A stretch of DNA of 64,000 bases from Prunus persica (Eukaryota; Streptophyta; Magnoliopsida; Rosales; Rosaceae): NCBI RefSeq assembly GCF_000346465.2, contig NC_034016.1, positions 21,134,442 to 21,198,441 on the forward strand, in the 5' to 3' direction. The notes beneath the pieces are model-generated. The model was not told the DNA's origin, searched no databases, and worked only from the letters and a program-made list of their open reading frames with translations. Position numbers and translations under genes: made by a program. Below are positions 29,101-41,500 of the stretch, piece by piece. The stretch's first letter is position 1; each line of letters begins with the position of its first letter.

Positions 29101-30614
29101 CACCACCACTTATCTCTTGTCATTTCCGAGTATTCTTGCAAGGTCACAATTTCTTAACTTGCAGCATTTTTTAAGATGAAAACTCATTGTCCGTGTCTTT
29201 AATGAAATCAAAAGAGTGCTCATTTCTCTGCTGACCCTAAAAAATTTCCTTAAGTATTCGAACTACACCTATTCTTTTCCTTTTTAAAGTTTACCATTAC
29301 AACTTTCTGATATTGTGGTTTGTTGGCAGTCTTCTTGGTTCGCCTTTCTGGGAGCATGTTAAGGAGATATTGAACCCTGACAATTCCGTTGGTGCAGGGC
29401 CTTGGGTGTACTACTCAATATATGCGTTTTTTGTCTTCTTATTCAATATATTTGACATTGTAAGTTTCTTCTTAACCTTGTATGTAATTGTTCTAGAATC
29501 ACATTGCTTTCCGTTCATCAAGCTCCAGGATACAATATATTAAAGAATATTTTAAAACGGAGCTAGTAAATTATATAGTTTTAGAGCGTTTAATTATTAT
29601 CATGACATTTCTCTCCTTCTGTACCTTAAATTTCTATTGTCACAACGTTTCTCTACTTACGGCATTCAGTTTCTGACGCTTATATGTCTGAATATGAAGC
29701 TATAGTGTCTGGCGATAGATAGAGCTGTCTATTACGGCTAATAAATTTTGCCGCCTTGGTTCAAAACTCGATACTAAATATGAAATTTGTAAATTTATAT
29801 GTTAATAGAAAATTTTTAGTAAGTTATACTAGAATCACCAGCATGTAAATGCTAAGTTAGATTTGAACTTTCAAGATATAACTGCACACCAGTCAGTCAC
29901 CTCCTCTGGGGACAAATAATGCAGCTGCAGTTGACAAATGCAATGAGTACGGAAGCTTGTGAAATGTTTTTGAATGTATCTTAAGATTATGTCATGTTAC
30001 TGTATTGTTTTCTTTTTGGTGAAAAGAGTTACTGTATTGTTTGATGTTGAGGTAGAGATAATCTGTTTCATTGTTTGCTGTTTTAAATCAATAATGCCTG
30101 TCCAGGCCAACTTGCCCAAGGAAATTGCTGATTACTTAAATAAGATGGGTGCTAGGATACCAAACATAAAACCTGGGAAGGCTACAATTGAGTACCTTAC
30201 AAAGATTCAGGCATCAACACGTTTTTGGGGTATGTCCCTTGATTTGGTCTACCTGTCATTTTAACGTAATTCCATTGGCCCTCATTGATTTTGTTTGCTT
30301 TCTTTTTGCTGTCCTGTGGTGGAACTTTGCAGGTGGGCTGTTGTTAAGTATATTGGCAACAACATCAAGCATACTGGATCATTATTTACGCAACATCAAT
30401 GCAGGATTTGCAATTGGGTTGACGTCAGTCCTAATCATAGTAAGTAACATAGGAAGTATGATTTCCTGAAATGCTTTATATTTTATGCAACTCTTGCAAG
30501 TAGTTCTGACTATTAATTGTGCAGGTGGGTTCTATAATCGAACTTAGAAGATCATATCAAGCATATAATGTAATGCCAAGTTTAAGTAAAGCCTTAAGCC
30601 GGTATGGTGTATAA
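26199..30614 (+). CDS. SCY2: Thylakoid/envelope preprotein translocase subunit SCY2, chloroplastic
   Basis: SecY-type channel of the second plastid Sec pathway, which works with SECA2 and SECE2 to insert inner-envelope and other plastid membrane proteins. Thirteen exons: 26199-26262, 26483-27007, 27091-27179, 27320-27399, 27527-27616, 27695-27786, 28340-28423, 28596-28737, 29026-29142, 29330-29459, 30106-30229, 30333-30439, 30525-30614. Every junction closes in phase, giving 577 residues, about the size of Arabidopsis SCY2. The first 120 or so residues are Ser/Pro-rich and read as transit peptide plus a variable N-tail. The SecY core starts around RRRLFVTAVLIVISRVGYFIPLPG and has multiple hydrophobic segments, the loop motif PFTINPSGMQPVL, and ends LSKALSRYGV. 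An upstream in-frame open stretch from 26434 is intronic. A rearranged partial copy lies at 62.82-63.77 kb. Confidence 0.93.
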
Positions 30615-31341
30615 CTTGCAAACTGGCTGTGCCTTCTAGTCTTGAGGTGATGCTCTATCACTTATAAAACTGATAAATAAATTATGCATAGATGGTCACA
30701 CTAACGGGAATTTTCTGTCTTCGTTTTGGCAGCGCTGGAATTCCTGGACTGATGAAACACCTCAGCAGAAACCAGAAAGGGTTATGGCATCACGATATGG
30801 TTTGAGGGGTCCTGGATGCTTAGAGTAACAGCTAATGATACTACTTCATTCGGCAAATACGTAGCGAAGGCTCGCCACTCGCATGGTTTCTGTATCAAAC
30901 GGAAAAGCATCGACGACAGGGTTTCATGCATTGTAGAGCACACTGCTTTCGTATCGAGGATAGGACACACAGATTCCATATAGATGCTACTTAATTGTAA
31001 CACAAAACGTGTGTAACAAACTCCAATATACTCTTTGGGTATTAAGACATTGTATTTTTATTTATTTTTGCCACTGGGTGTTTGCCTTTACATCAATTAA
31101 CAACAATATTTTGACTTGGGCCAAAAGAAAAAACAACTAATGTTTTGTTTTCGTTAAGGAAAATATTTTGTTAAATTTTCCGAAGTTGCCACGTACACGG
31201 TACTGGAATTGGGTTTTCCACGATCCGGCCCGCTTCCTCTTATTCTGGGCCAGTTGGGCCGTACTACAAAACCCGGTTTCGTTTGAAATTTTGAATTTCA
31301 GATAGTTCGAGCCTTGAGGTGTGGGAGGACGGAGATCAGTG
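30615..31341. other. SCY2 3' region and p31comet promoter
   Basis: Contains what is probably the SCY2 3'UTR, with one possible 3'UTR intron (donor at about 30645 is uncertain, acceptor TTGGCAG at about 30731). The promoter of the next gene follows. Two TGGGCC elements lie at its right end. No other gene was seen. Confidence 0.5.
31246..31260. promoter_or_regulatory. Paired TGGGCC (site II) elements
   Basis: TGGGCC at 31246 and again at 31255, 80-95 bases before the start codon of the p31comet-like gene. Closely paired site II elements are typical of TCP-regulated, cell-proliferation-linked plant promoters, which fits a checkpoint gene. This is inference from motif and position. Confidence 0.55.
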
Positions 31342-32531
31342 ATGGAGATCGCGGCGGACTCTCTGGACGGCTCTGTGATCTTCCACGCCATTAACGAAAT
31401 CTCAGGTTTCGTGCTTTACATGCACCAGCAAATCCCTTCGTAAGTTTTCTCCAACTTTCTGAGTTCCCAAACAAATCAATTTCTTCGCACTCATACAAAA
31501 TATTTGATCCAATTTTTACAGACTGTTGCAGGATATTACTCTGGAATTCGATTCGCTCTGTTCTGAGTACAAGGATTCTGTATGAGATTCCGAGACTGCA
31601 ATTTCATCAACTCTTTCTTCTTCGGCTCTGAATTCTTTGCCCTAATTTAGAACCTGCGACTTTCAGGAAATGGCTCTTCACCAAAACGAGGTGAAGCCAA
31701 CGCTTCGGAGAAAGCACGCCGGCCAAATGAGGGAAGCCAAGCGCGGGATTCGAAGATTCCAGAAGCTGATGCGTCAAGTTTCTGATCTCCAAACTGCGCT
31801 GAAGCTGATGATCAGCGAGGTTCCTCAGTTCCAAGAAGCCATTTTGGTGATCGGAGCGAGTCCGCTACGGCCTCATCATGTCTATGAGTTGAGCTTTTCA
31901 AGCGCAAGCGCTGTTCCTAGTAGCAGTGGTGAACATGAACATGAAAAGGAACTTGATTTCGGCAAAAGCAGAGCGGCAGAAGTGCTTTGTAGAAAAGCGA
32001 TTCGGGGGCTGATCTCAAAGGGTGCTGGGTGTGCTTCTTATCCAGGGCCTTCCAAGTTGTTTCTGTTGGTGAAAGCTCCCCCTTGTCTCAATCTGCCTCT
32101 GCATTTTCTTCCCAAACGTGATTTCAGATACAGCAACAAGGTACATGTTCTTGCCCAAAATAGCAGGCAATGTAGTTTCATTATTTCATATTAAATCATC
32201 AACTACCATACAACTCGCTTATGCATATTTATATAAACCAATTGCAGATTGTGCCTTTAAGACTAAAGATTAAGAGAAAAACCCAAGATCAGAGCATGGA
32301 TGCTCTTCCTGTTTCTTCTGAAACTGGCAGTTCTGATGGGTTGGTTGAGTCTGCTCCAAATGATTTTATATGGTATGTTGCTTTCCAATTGCGTACATTT
32401 CAATGTGTTCGTATTTGTTCTGTTGCTTGGCTTATGCATAGGTCATATCTGGTTTGTTTGATGGTTGCAGGTTCCAATGTCGGCATGTAATCAAGGGCCT
32501 GGCATCTAACACACCGACTGAAGCAGAATGA
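31342..32531 (+). CDS. MAD2L1-binding protein (p31comet)-like
   Basis: Five exons (31342-31439, 31522-31579, 31667-32140, 32248-32372, 32471-32531) close in phase to give 271 residues, MEIAADSLDGSV... to ...NTPTEAE. The length and the blocks VIGASPLRPHHVYEL and a C-terminal DFIWFQCRHVIKGLAS fit the MAD2L1BP/p31comet family. Its members adopt a HORMA-like fold, bind closed MAD2 and, with PCH2/TRIP13, silence the spindle checkpoint; in rice P31comet also acts in meiosis. A conserved Arg/Lys-rich helix (RRKHAGQMREAKRGIRRFQ) follows an N-terminal region that begins with a short hydrophobic helix. The family call is from recall of motifs and not a search, so it is only moderately sure. The stop lies 195 bases before the inverted-repeat arm of the neighbouring retroelement, whose left LTR-like arm would be transcribed toward this gene. 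Confidence 0.65.
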
Positions 32532-32726
32532 ATAGACCTACATTGTGCACACAATAATACCTCATGTCTTTTTGAGATTATATCGTAGTTTGACTGTTGT
32601 AACATTCACCTCTATTCAGGGCTTGCGTTTAGGTTTCATGGATTTCGAAGATTACGGATTTTCATTTAGCTATATAGTTCGATTATGCTTGCATCAATGG
32701 GGAAGCGGGGATTTGAACTTGGAAGA

Positions 32727-33166
32727 TGTTATAAAAATAATCAGTAAATGTTGTATGCTATAGGATCACTATATTATTGCACAATTCTTAAAATACAAAC
32801 AGTAGCAAAATTACGAAGTCTGTATAAATGTGCAAATATATAAATTAAGTACAGAATACTGACTTTTATTGAAGATAGAGGCTTGCGTATTTGCAATGTC
32901 CTAAAGACAGAATTTCGCCTCTTCTCAGTGCTTGAAGTTCAACAGGCGTCTATCTCCCAGGATTCAACTATCTATAATTCAAGGGTCCAGCACCGGATCC
33001 TTGAATTCTGGCGAACGTTGGTGTGCTTCTCTCCAATACAGTTGGTAACTTTAAAATAATATGAGATAGTTTTTAAAGAAAAAGAGATCCGTCTTATGGC
33101 CTAGGACTTGTAGTTTTATAATAGAATTACACCCCTTCAAAATAGGGGTTAGTATCAGTTATACCT
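32727..33166 (-). repeat. Left arm of 440-bp inverted repeat (LTR-like, minus orientation)
   Basis: Reverse complement of 33269-33708 over the full 440 bases. By eye there are only three mismatches: two adjacent at the inner end (about 33145) and one in the TATA region (about 32973). The outer end begins TGTTATAA, as an LTR end would. Relative to the right arm, TATAAATAG reads TATAGATAG here. The two arms are separated by a 102-base AT-rich spacer. Confidence 0.95.
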
Positions 33167-33268
33167 AGCCCGAAAATAAAATATATTTTTTTATTTTTTA
33201 TTTTTCGGATTCTTTGGCAGAAGTTAAATTCAAACCAGAAAGACTTATCTTTTTGTTTGAATTTGAAC

Positions 33269-33708
33269 AGGTATAACTGATACTAACTGCTATTTTGAAG
33301 GGGTGTAATTCTATTATAAAACTACAAGTCCTAGGCCATAAGACGGATCTCTTTTTCTTTAAAAACTATCTCATATTATTTTAAAGTTACCAACTGTATT
33401 GGAGAGAAGCACACCAACGTTCGCCAGAATTCAAGGATCCGGTGCTGGACCCTTGAATTATAAATAGTTGAATCCTGGGAGATAGACGCCTGTTGAACTT
33501 CAAGCACTGAGAAGAGGCGAAATTCTGTCTTTAGGACATTGCAAATACGCAAGCCTCTATCTTCAATAAAAGTCAGTATTCTGTACTTAATTTATATATT
33601 TGCACATTTATACAGACTTCGTAATTTTGCTACTGTTTGTATTTTAAGAATTGTGCAATAATATAGTGATCCTATAGCATACAACATTTACTGATTATTT
33701 TTATAACA
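33269..33708 (+). repeat. Right arm of inverted repeat, LTR-like leader of the copia element
   Basis: Has the layout of a 5' LTR: TATAAATAG at about 33458, an AATAAA-like site in TTCAATAAAAGTC at about 33563, and an end ...TTATAACA with terminal CA. The gag ATG follows 22 bases later. No match to the usual copia primer-binding site (TGGTATCAGAGC) lies between, and no obvious TG start marks the left end, so calling it a complete LTR would go too far. Confidence 0.75.
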
Positions 33709-33730
33709 ATCTAAAGACAGAATCTCTTTA

Positions 33731-36700
33731 ATGGAAGAATCTGTAAGTGGAGTGAAGATGACTGATATAGTCAATGTCAGCGGCGTCAAAACTCATGTTA
33801 AGGAACCAGAGAAGTTCAAAGGGGTGGATTTCAAACGCTGGCAACAGAAAATGCTGTTTTACTTGACAACACTGAATTTGGCTCATGTAGTCAAAGAGGA
33901 AGTTCCTGTGGCAACAGAGAATCCGATACCTGCAGCCAAATTAAATGCTATTGATGCTTGGAAACATTCTGAGTTTCTCTGCAGGAATTATATTCTCAGT
34001 TCGTTGGATGATACCTTGTATGATGTTTATTCTTCATACAAGACTGCCAAGGAATTGTGGGAGTCTCTCGAAAAGAAGTACAGAACAGAGGTTGCCGGTA
34101 CAAAGAAATTTGTCATTGGGAAATTTCTGAATTACAAAATGATAGACTCCAAGTCAGTGGTTAATCAAGTGGAAGAACTCCAGATCATTATGCATGAACT
34201 GCATAATGAAAACATGATCATGAACGAGAACTTTCAAGTGGGTTCGATCATAGAGAAGTTGCCTCCTTCCTGGAATGATTTCAAGATCTATATGAAACAC
34301 AAGAAATCTGACATGACCCTGGATGATTTGGTTCTGAAACTAAGAGTTGAACAGGATCACAGAATTATTGCGAAAGTGGATGGTGCTTCCTCTGAAGCCA
34401 AAGTCAACATTGTTGAAGGCAAAGTCTCTGCTGGAAAGCCAAAATACAATTCCCAGAAAAATAAAGGCAAGTCCTATTTCAAAATAGCACCAAACAGCAA
34501 GAATTTTAAGAAAATAAAAGGGAGTTGCTGGGTGTGTGGAAAAGCTGGACACAAGGCACAAGATTGTCGCCACAAGAAAGATGGAGTTTCTGCCAAGTCT
34601 GCCAATAATCAAGCAAATGTAACTGAAGATGTTTTGGCTGCTGTAGTGTCTGAAACGAATATGGTTTTAGATACAAAAGATTGGTGGATTGATACTGGTG
34701 CAACCAAGCACATATGTGGCGACAAGAGCATGTTCTCTACATACCAAGAAATTTCTGGTGGAGAACAACTCTATATGGGAAATTCCTCAACTGCTGCCAT
34801 TGCTGGAAAAGGAAAGGTGCTGCTGAAATTTACCTCTGGGAAGGAACTAGCCCTTCTAGATGTACTTCATGTCCCTGATATTAGGAAGAACTTAGTGTCT
34901 GGTCCAGTGCTCAGTAATAAGGGCTTTAAACTAGTATTCGAATCAGACAAGTTTGTTCTCACTAAAGGGGGAATGTTTGTGGGAAAGGGTTATTTGGCTG
35001 AGGGTTTGTTCAAACTTAATGTATTGGCTACAAATGTTATTAATAAAATAAATAAGGCTTCTGTTTATATTGTTGAGTCTTGTGATATTTGGCATGCTAG
35101 ATTAGGACATGTTAATTTCCGTTGTTTAGATAGAATGATCAATTTAAGGTTGCTGCCAAACTTTAAAATTGATCACAACAATAAATGTGAAATATGCACA
35201 GAATCAAAATTTGCAAGGCAAAGTTTCAAATCTGTTTTTGGAAGATCTAATGAGTTGCTGGGTTTGATTCATTCAGATCTTTGTGATTTTAAATCAACAC
35301 CAACTCGTGGAGGAAAGAATTATTATATTACTTTCATTGATGATTGCAGTAAATTTTGCTATGTCTATCTGATAAATAGCAAGGATGAGGCTTTGAATAT
35401 GTTCAAGACATATAAAGCTGAAGTTGAAAATCAATTAGAGAGAAAAATTAAAGCTCTAAGATCTGATAGAGGAGGAGAGTATGAGTCTATAGCCTTCTCT
35501 GAATTTTGTGCTCAACATGGAATAGTTCATCAAACAACGGCTCCATATACACCTCAACAAAATGGTGTTGCTGAAAGAAAAAATCGAACTTTCAAGGACA
35601 TGATCAACTCCATGTTGAATAGTTCAGGGCTTCCACACAATCTGTGGGGTGAAGCCTTATTTACTGCAAATACAATCTTGAACAAAATTCCACATAAGAA
35701 GACTAATAAGCCTCCTTATGAAGTGTGGAAAGGTAGAATTCCTACATATAAAACCCTCAAAGTGTGGGGTTGCCTTGCAAAAGTTCAAGTACCCTTGCCA
35801 AAACGAGTTAAACTTGGACCAAAAACAGTAGATTGTGCATTCATTGGTTTTGCAAATAATAGTGCAGCCTATAGGTTCTTAGTGGTTAAATCAGAAATTC
35901 CTGATATTCATGTTAATACTATCATAGAATCTGTAGATGCAGAATTTTTTGAACATATTTATCCCTACAAAGAAAATAGGTCCTGTCCAACTAGAAAAAG
36001 ATCACTTGAACCAACTCAAAGTGACATTCCTTCTTCATCAGGGGTTCATGAGAATGAAATGGAACCAAGAAGAGGAAGTAGAACGAAAATCCCAAGAAAT
36101 TTTGGACCTGATTTTCTCACCTTCTTGTCAGAAGCTGAACCACAAACATACAAGGAAGCGATGACTTCAAGTGAGGCTACTTTTTGGAAGGAAGCAATTA
36201 AAAGTGAGATGGATTCCATTTTACAAAATAATACCTGGCAATTGGTTGATTTACCACCTGGTAATAAACCAATTGGTCATAAATGGATATTCAAAAAGAA
36301 ATTGAAGGCTGATGGTTCTATAGACAAATATAAGGCACGTCTAGTAGCAAAAGGCTATAGACAAAAAGAAGGGCTGGATTACTTTGATACATATTCACCT
36401 GTATCAAGAATCTCATCTATAAGAATATTAATTTCCATAGCAGCCATACAGAAATTGGAGATACATCAAATGGATGTTAAAACTGCCTTTTTGAATGGAG
36501 AATTAGATGAAGAAGTCTATATGGAACAACCAGAAGGGTTTGTGGTTAAAGGACAAGAAAAGAAAGTGTGCAAATTAATTAAGTCATTGTATGGACTTAA
36601 ACAAGCACCAAAAATGTGGCATGAAAAATTTGATCATGTTATGCTGTCAAATGGTTTTAAGATCAATGAGAGTGACAAATGCGTATATGTAAAGAGTTTC

Positions 36701-37603
36701 AAGAACTCATGTGTCATAGTATGTTTATACGTTGATGACATGCTCATAATGGGTACTAGCAAAGATATCATTAATTCTACAAAGAAAATGTTGTGTTCAA
36801 GTTTTGATATGAAGGACCTGGGACTTGCAGATATCATACTTGGAATTAGAGTTCAAAGAACCAAACAAGGTTATTTTTTGACTCAGTCCCATTATGCAGA
36901 AAAAATACTTAGAAAATTTGGTCACTTTGATGATCCATCCGTTGTGACCCCTTTTGATCCATCAGTTCATCTAGCTAAAAATAATGGATATGCAGTATCT
37001 CAGCTAGAATATTCACAAGTGATTGGAAGCTTAATGTATATGATGAATAGTACAAGGCCTGATTTAGCTTATGCAGTGAGCAGGCTTAGTCGATACACTA
37101 GTAATCCATCTGATGATCATTGGAAGGCTTTGATTAGAGTGCTACAATTTATTAAAGGCACAATAAATTATGGATTGCATTACACAAGTTACCCACCAGT
37201 TTTAGAAGGATATAGTGATGCAAACTGGATTTCTGGTGAAAGTGAAACGAAATCCACTAGTGGCTATGTTTTTGTATGTGGAGGGGCAGCAGTAGCTTGG
37301 AAGTCAACCAAGCAAACGTGTATAGCACGGTCAACTATGGAATCAGAATTCATAGCTTTGGACAAGGCTGCTGAAGAAGCAGAATGGCTTCGAAACTTTA
37401 TGGAAGATATACCGTTATTGCCTAAACCAATAACTGCAGTATGTATTCATTGTGATAATATGGCAGCTATTGCAAGAGCCAAAAATAAGATATACAATGG
37501 CACATCAAGGCATATAAGGCGAAGACATAGCACAATTAGACAAGTTGCTCAAAGATGGAATAATCTCATTAGATTATGTAAAGTCAAAGGAAAACATAGC
37601 TGA
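33731..37603 (+). pseudogene. Copia gag-pol polyprotein, frameshifted near its end
   Basis: An open frame of 1290 residues with domains in copia order. UBN2/gag region: about 20-250. CCHC zinc knuckle CWVCGKAGHKAQDC: from residue 266. Protease: WWIDTGATKHIC, active site DTGA at 321. Integrase: HARLGHVN, then the DDE core from about 513. Reverse transcriptase: catalytic YVDD at about 1000. RNase H: begins EGYSDANWISG. The frame leaves the family pattern just after HIRRRHSTIRQ near position 37544. There the expected downstream coding continues in another frame to a stop at 37677-37679, so a one-base shift truncates the RNase H tail. The rest looks intact, which suggests a young insertion. It resembles TNT 1-94-type plant copia proteins. 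Confidence 0.92.
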
Positions 37604-38366
37604 TCCTTTGACAAAAGGCCTACCTAGAGAGCAAATTAAATATGCGTCGAGGGGAATGGGTTTAATGTCAATTTCATAATGAGCTAACCTAATGGAACCC
37701 TAACCTAGCTGATGGGAGATCCCATGGTCTAGGTTCAATAGGCAAACTGGTTAGGAATGGCTCAAGGTATGAACACACTATTTACTCATTCCTATGATCA
37801 AAGTGTGTTGTCTGCAGAAGTTTTTAGGGTATGTTTTATACAAAACATTTAATGACGTTAGTATTTTGATATTCAAAAGAAGTATGGCAGAATACTTTTA
37901 ATTAACGTTACCTATATAGGAGTAAATGTGGGGTCGCATTTATGAGAATTACATGACTACATTCTCTAAAGCTCCTATGAGACCGGGATTTGTTCAAGAC
38001 CAAAATGAAATGTTTCAAAATTTAGAAGAGGAGTATCACAAGACCAAAACCAAGTGCTAGTTGGAAAGAACAATATTTCATGTTTTTAGAGAAGGAACAA
38101 CTTTTTTCATTCACCGATCCAATCCAACAGAAGTGGGGTTGTGGTCACTTATTATCAGTCTCTCTTTCAAACATTGTGAGAGTGACAATGAAAACTTGAA
38201 ATATCGTCACTTGATAACACAAATCAAGCAGTAAAAGTCAATTATGCCCTTGCTAAGATTGTCATGTGCAACATTCATATAAGGAGATAATTTTTATATT
38301 TTAACAAGTTATTTTAACGGAAATATTGGAAAAGATACAAAACATATTGACATAAACCCAAAATTT

Positions 38367-38372
38367 GGCCCA
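38367..38372. promoter_or_regulatory. GGCCCA element upstream of XPD
   Basis: A single site II-type hexamer about 200 bases before the XPD start codon and 42 bases before the TATA-like site. Common in promoters of plant housekeeping genes; function is inferred. Confidence 0.4.
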
Positions 38373-38413
38373 AATTGTCATCTTGTCCATTTCTGCTCCG
38401 AAAAGGCCTAAGC

Positions 38414-38421
38414 TATAAATA
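38414..38421 (+). promoter_or_regulatory. TATA box candidate of XPD
   Basis: TATAAATA at 147 bases before the ATG, with a GA-rich leader between. It fits a core promoter. Confidence 0.5.
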
Positions 38422-38567
38422 CGGATTGAAGCCCAATCCGACTCCCTCACGTCTTCGTGATATGGAAGAAGAGTGAGGTCTCGCCGTTTTAATTGTGAAA
38501 CCGCCAATCTCTGGTCTCCGAGAGAGACAGAGAAGATACACAGCAAAACCCAAAACCTCAAAAAGCC

Positions 38568-41500
38568 ATGAAGTTTCAAGTAGAAGACGTCACAGTCTAC
38601 TTCCCATACGACCACATATACCCAGAGCAATATGCATACATGCTCGAGCTCAAGCGAGCCCTGGACGCTAAGGGCCACTGCCTCCTGGAGATGCCCACAG
38701 GCACGGGCAAGACCATCGCCCTCCTCTCCCTCATCACAAGTTACACTCTCTCCAAGCCCCAAAACCCAGTCAAGCTTATCTACTGCACTCGCACTGTTCA
38801 CGAGATGGAGAAGACTCTCGCTGAGCTCAAGGTCCTCCACAATTACCAAGTTAAGCATCTGGGTCCCCAAGCACAGATCTTGGCTGTGGGGCTTTCGTCT
38901 CGGAAGAACCTCTGTGTCAACCCAACTGTCTTGGCAGCCGAAAATCGAGACTCTGTCGACGCAGCCTGCCGGAAATTGACTGCCAGCTGGGTGAGAGCCT
39001 TGGCCGCTGAGAACCCAAATGTGCCTACTTGTGAGTTTTTGGAGCAGTATGAGAAAGCTGGGTCTGGAGCGGTTTTGCCTCCCGGGGTTTATACCTTGCA
39101 GGTACTAGTCACCTCTTCTCATTGATCACTCAATTGTGGGATCTGAAATTTTGTATCTTTCTTTTTGTTTTCGTTTTGGAATCAAGTAATTGCAATTGGG
39201 TTGCTTTATTTTATGTCAAAAAAAGGATTTGAGGGCGTATGGGAAGCAGAGAGGGTGGTGTCCCTACTTCTTGGCAAGGCATATGGTGCAGTTCTCCAAT
39301 GTGGTGGTTTACAGTTATCAGTATATGCTTGATCCTAAAGTGGCTGGGATTATTTCCAAGGAAATGCAGAAGGAGTCTGTTGTGGTGTTTGATGAGGCCC
39401 ACAACATTGATAATGTGTGTATTGAAGCGCTTAGTGTTAGTGTGAGGAGGCAGACACTTGAAGGGGCCAGAAGGAATCTCAGTAAGATGCAGCATGAAAT
39501 TGAAAGGTAGGTGCTTTGCTATTCGGCAATGGTTGGTTATGGATTCGAGCTGTAAAAGTCTTACTTTTTTCTGAAGGCTAAAGCTTCGTAAATTATGCAT
39601 TGGGTCACTTATCTGCCTCATTATATTCTATCATGATTTTTTTAAAGTGATGGCTAGATTATGTCTAGATACGTTTGTTTTCAGCTTCTTTCAATTCTTG
39701 CCTTCACGTTTGATACAGATTTTCATATGTTTGCTTGACATGGTAGGTAGGTTCAAGGCCACTGATGCGGATAGATTGCGTAAAGAATACAACCGACTTG
39801 TTGAGGGTTTGGCACAAGGAGGAAACCTACCTCGTATGCTGATTGCTCATTCCCACGATTTTTCTTTCATTGAAACTTAAAATTTTTGTTTGATGATTTC
39901 TTGAGTTCTCATAACTTTTTCTTTTTATATATGCAGTCACAGATACTTGGCTTCAAAATCCCGCTCTACCTGAAGATATTCTGAAGGAGGCTGTGCCTGG
40001 AAATATTCGCAAAGCAGACCATTTTGTGCATGTGTTACGAAGATTGGTCCAGTATTTGGAAGGGCGTCTTGAGACTGAGAATGTTGAGAAGGAAGGCCCT
40101 GTTGGTTTTGTTGCCTCTATTAGTACACATGCTGGAATTGACCAGAAAACTCTGAAGTTCTGTTATGATCGCCTACACTCACTCATGATGACGTTGGAAA
40201 TTACTGACACAGATGAGTTCTTACACATCCAAACAATCTGTGACTTCGCGACACTTGTGGGGACATACACTCGCGGTTTCTCTATTATAATCGAACCATT
40301 TGATGAGAGAATGCCACATATTCCTGATCCTGTTTTGCAGGTTGGTTTTTAGTGGTTTTTTATCTTCGAATTTCATTTTCTATAAAATTGAAACATTTCT
40401 AAAAATTGTATTTTGGTGTATCTCCACGCTTACATATCTTATCTGGAAACTTTGTTTAAAAACCATTTCTTAACAATTCTTGTAAACTGCGTCCACTCTC
40501 ATGATACCAATGTTTTGATGGTTATGGTCCTAGTTTTCCTTTTGACTTTTACAATATCAGAATATTTTTTGGTAATTTCGAAAAAAGTAGAATAAAATTT
40601 TCCTACAATAGGTTACCTTGCATATGTACTATAGGAGTTTGTCTGCCATTATTTGATGTACTTATACTGCTTCGTTGGGTGGGTGGAATGAAGATTTTTC
40701 AGTTCTGATCTAGTCTTTTCATATGTGGTATTCCAGCTTAGCTGTCATGATGCATCTCTTGCCATAAAACCTGTATTTGATCGATTTCAATCAGTTGTGA
40801 TTACATCTGGAACCTTGAGCCCGATTGATCTCTACCCCCGTCTTCTCAATTTCCATCCTGTCGTCAGTCGAAGTTTTACAATGTCATTAACAAGAGATTG
40901 CATCTGCCCAATGGTTCTCACACGTGGAAGGTATAACATCGACAAAATATTTTTCTTCTTATATTTCTTTTCTCCCGATTCATTTTATTGGGAAAGTTGT
41001 AAACTTTACTAATCACAACTTTTCTTATTAGATTATAACGTTTCTATTATATTTAGCATCATAATAGTATCAGGTCTTAGTTTATAGGACATTAATCCCA
41101 TTAGTTATCTAAATGTCACTCTGAATCAGTATCCCATGGTATATTTCAGTGATCAGCTTCCGGTAAGTACCAAATTTGATATGAGAAGTGATCTTGGCGT
41201 AGTAAGGAACTACGGGAGGCTGCTGCTGGAGATGGTTTCTGTTGTCCCAGATGGGGTTGTATGTTTCTTTGTCAGTTACTCTTATATGGATGGAATAGTC
41301 AATAGCTGGAACGAAAATGGAATTTTAAAGGTGACTGCACTATCAATGGCTATTACTTTTGTTGGGTGTCTATGACTTTTTCTGTTGTCCTGTTTTCCAA
41401 GTTTGCCATGAAGTTAGTTTTGTGGATAGTTTCTTAGTGCTCCCGTTGTCACAGGAAATAATGCAGCATAAGCTTGTTTTCATTGAGACCCAAGATGTCG

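Larger units (their letters stand above)
33269..38140 (+). mobile_element. Ty1/copia retrotransposon, no 3' LTR found
   Basis: LTR-like leader, one gag-pol frame, then about 500 bases of 3' non-coding DNA ending near a purine run (AGAAGTGGGG, 38130-38139) that could be a polypurine tract. I could not find the 440-bp arm sequence again before the XPD gene. The right-hand LTR therefore seems deleted or replaced. The element lies between the p31comet-like gene and XPD, in the same orientation as both. Confidence 0.75.

Noticed and set aside
33731..37603. Domesticated host gene from copia
   Set aside because: All retroelement domains are present in order with LTR-like leader and a tail frameshift, so an ordinary recently inserted element explains it.
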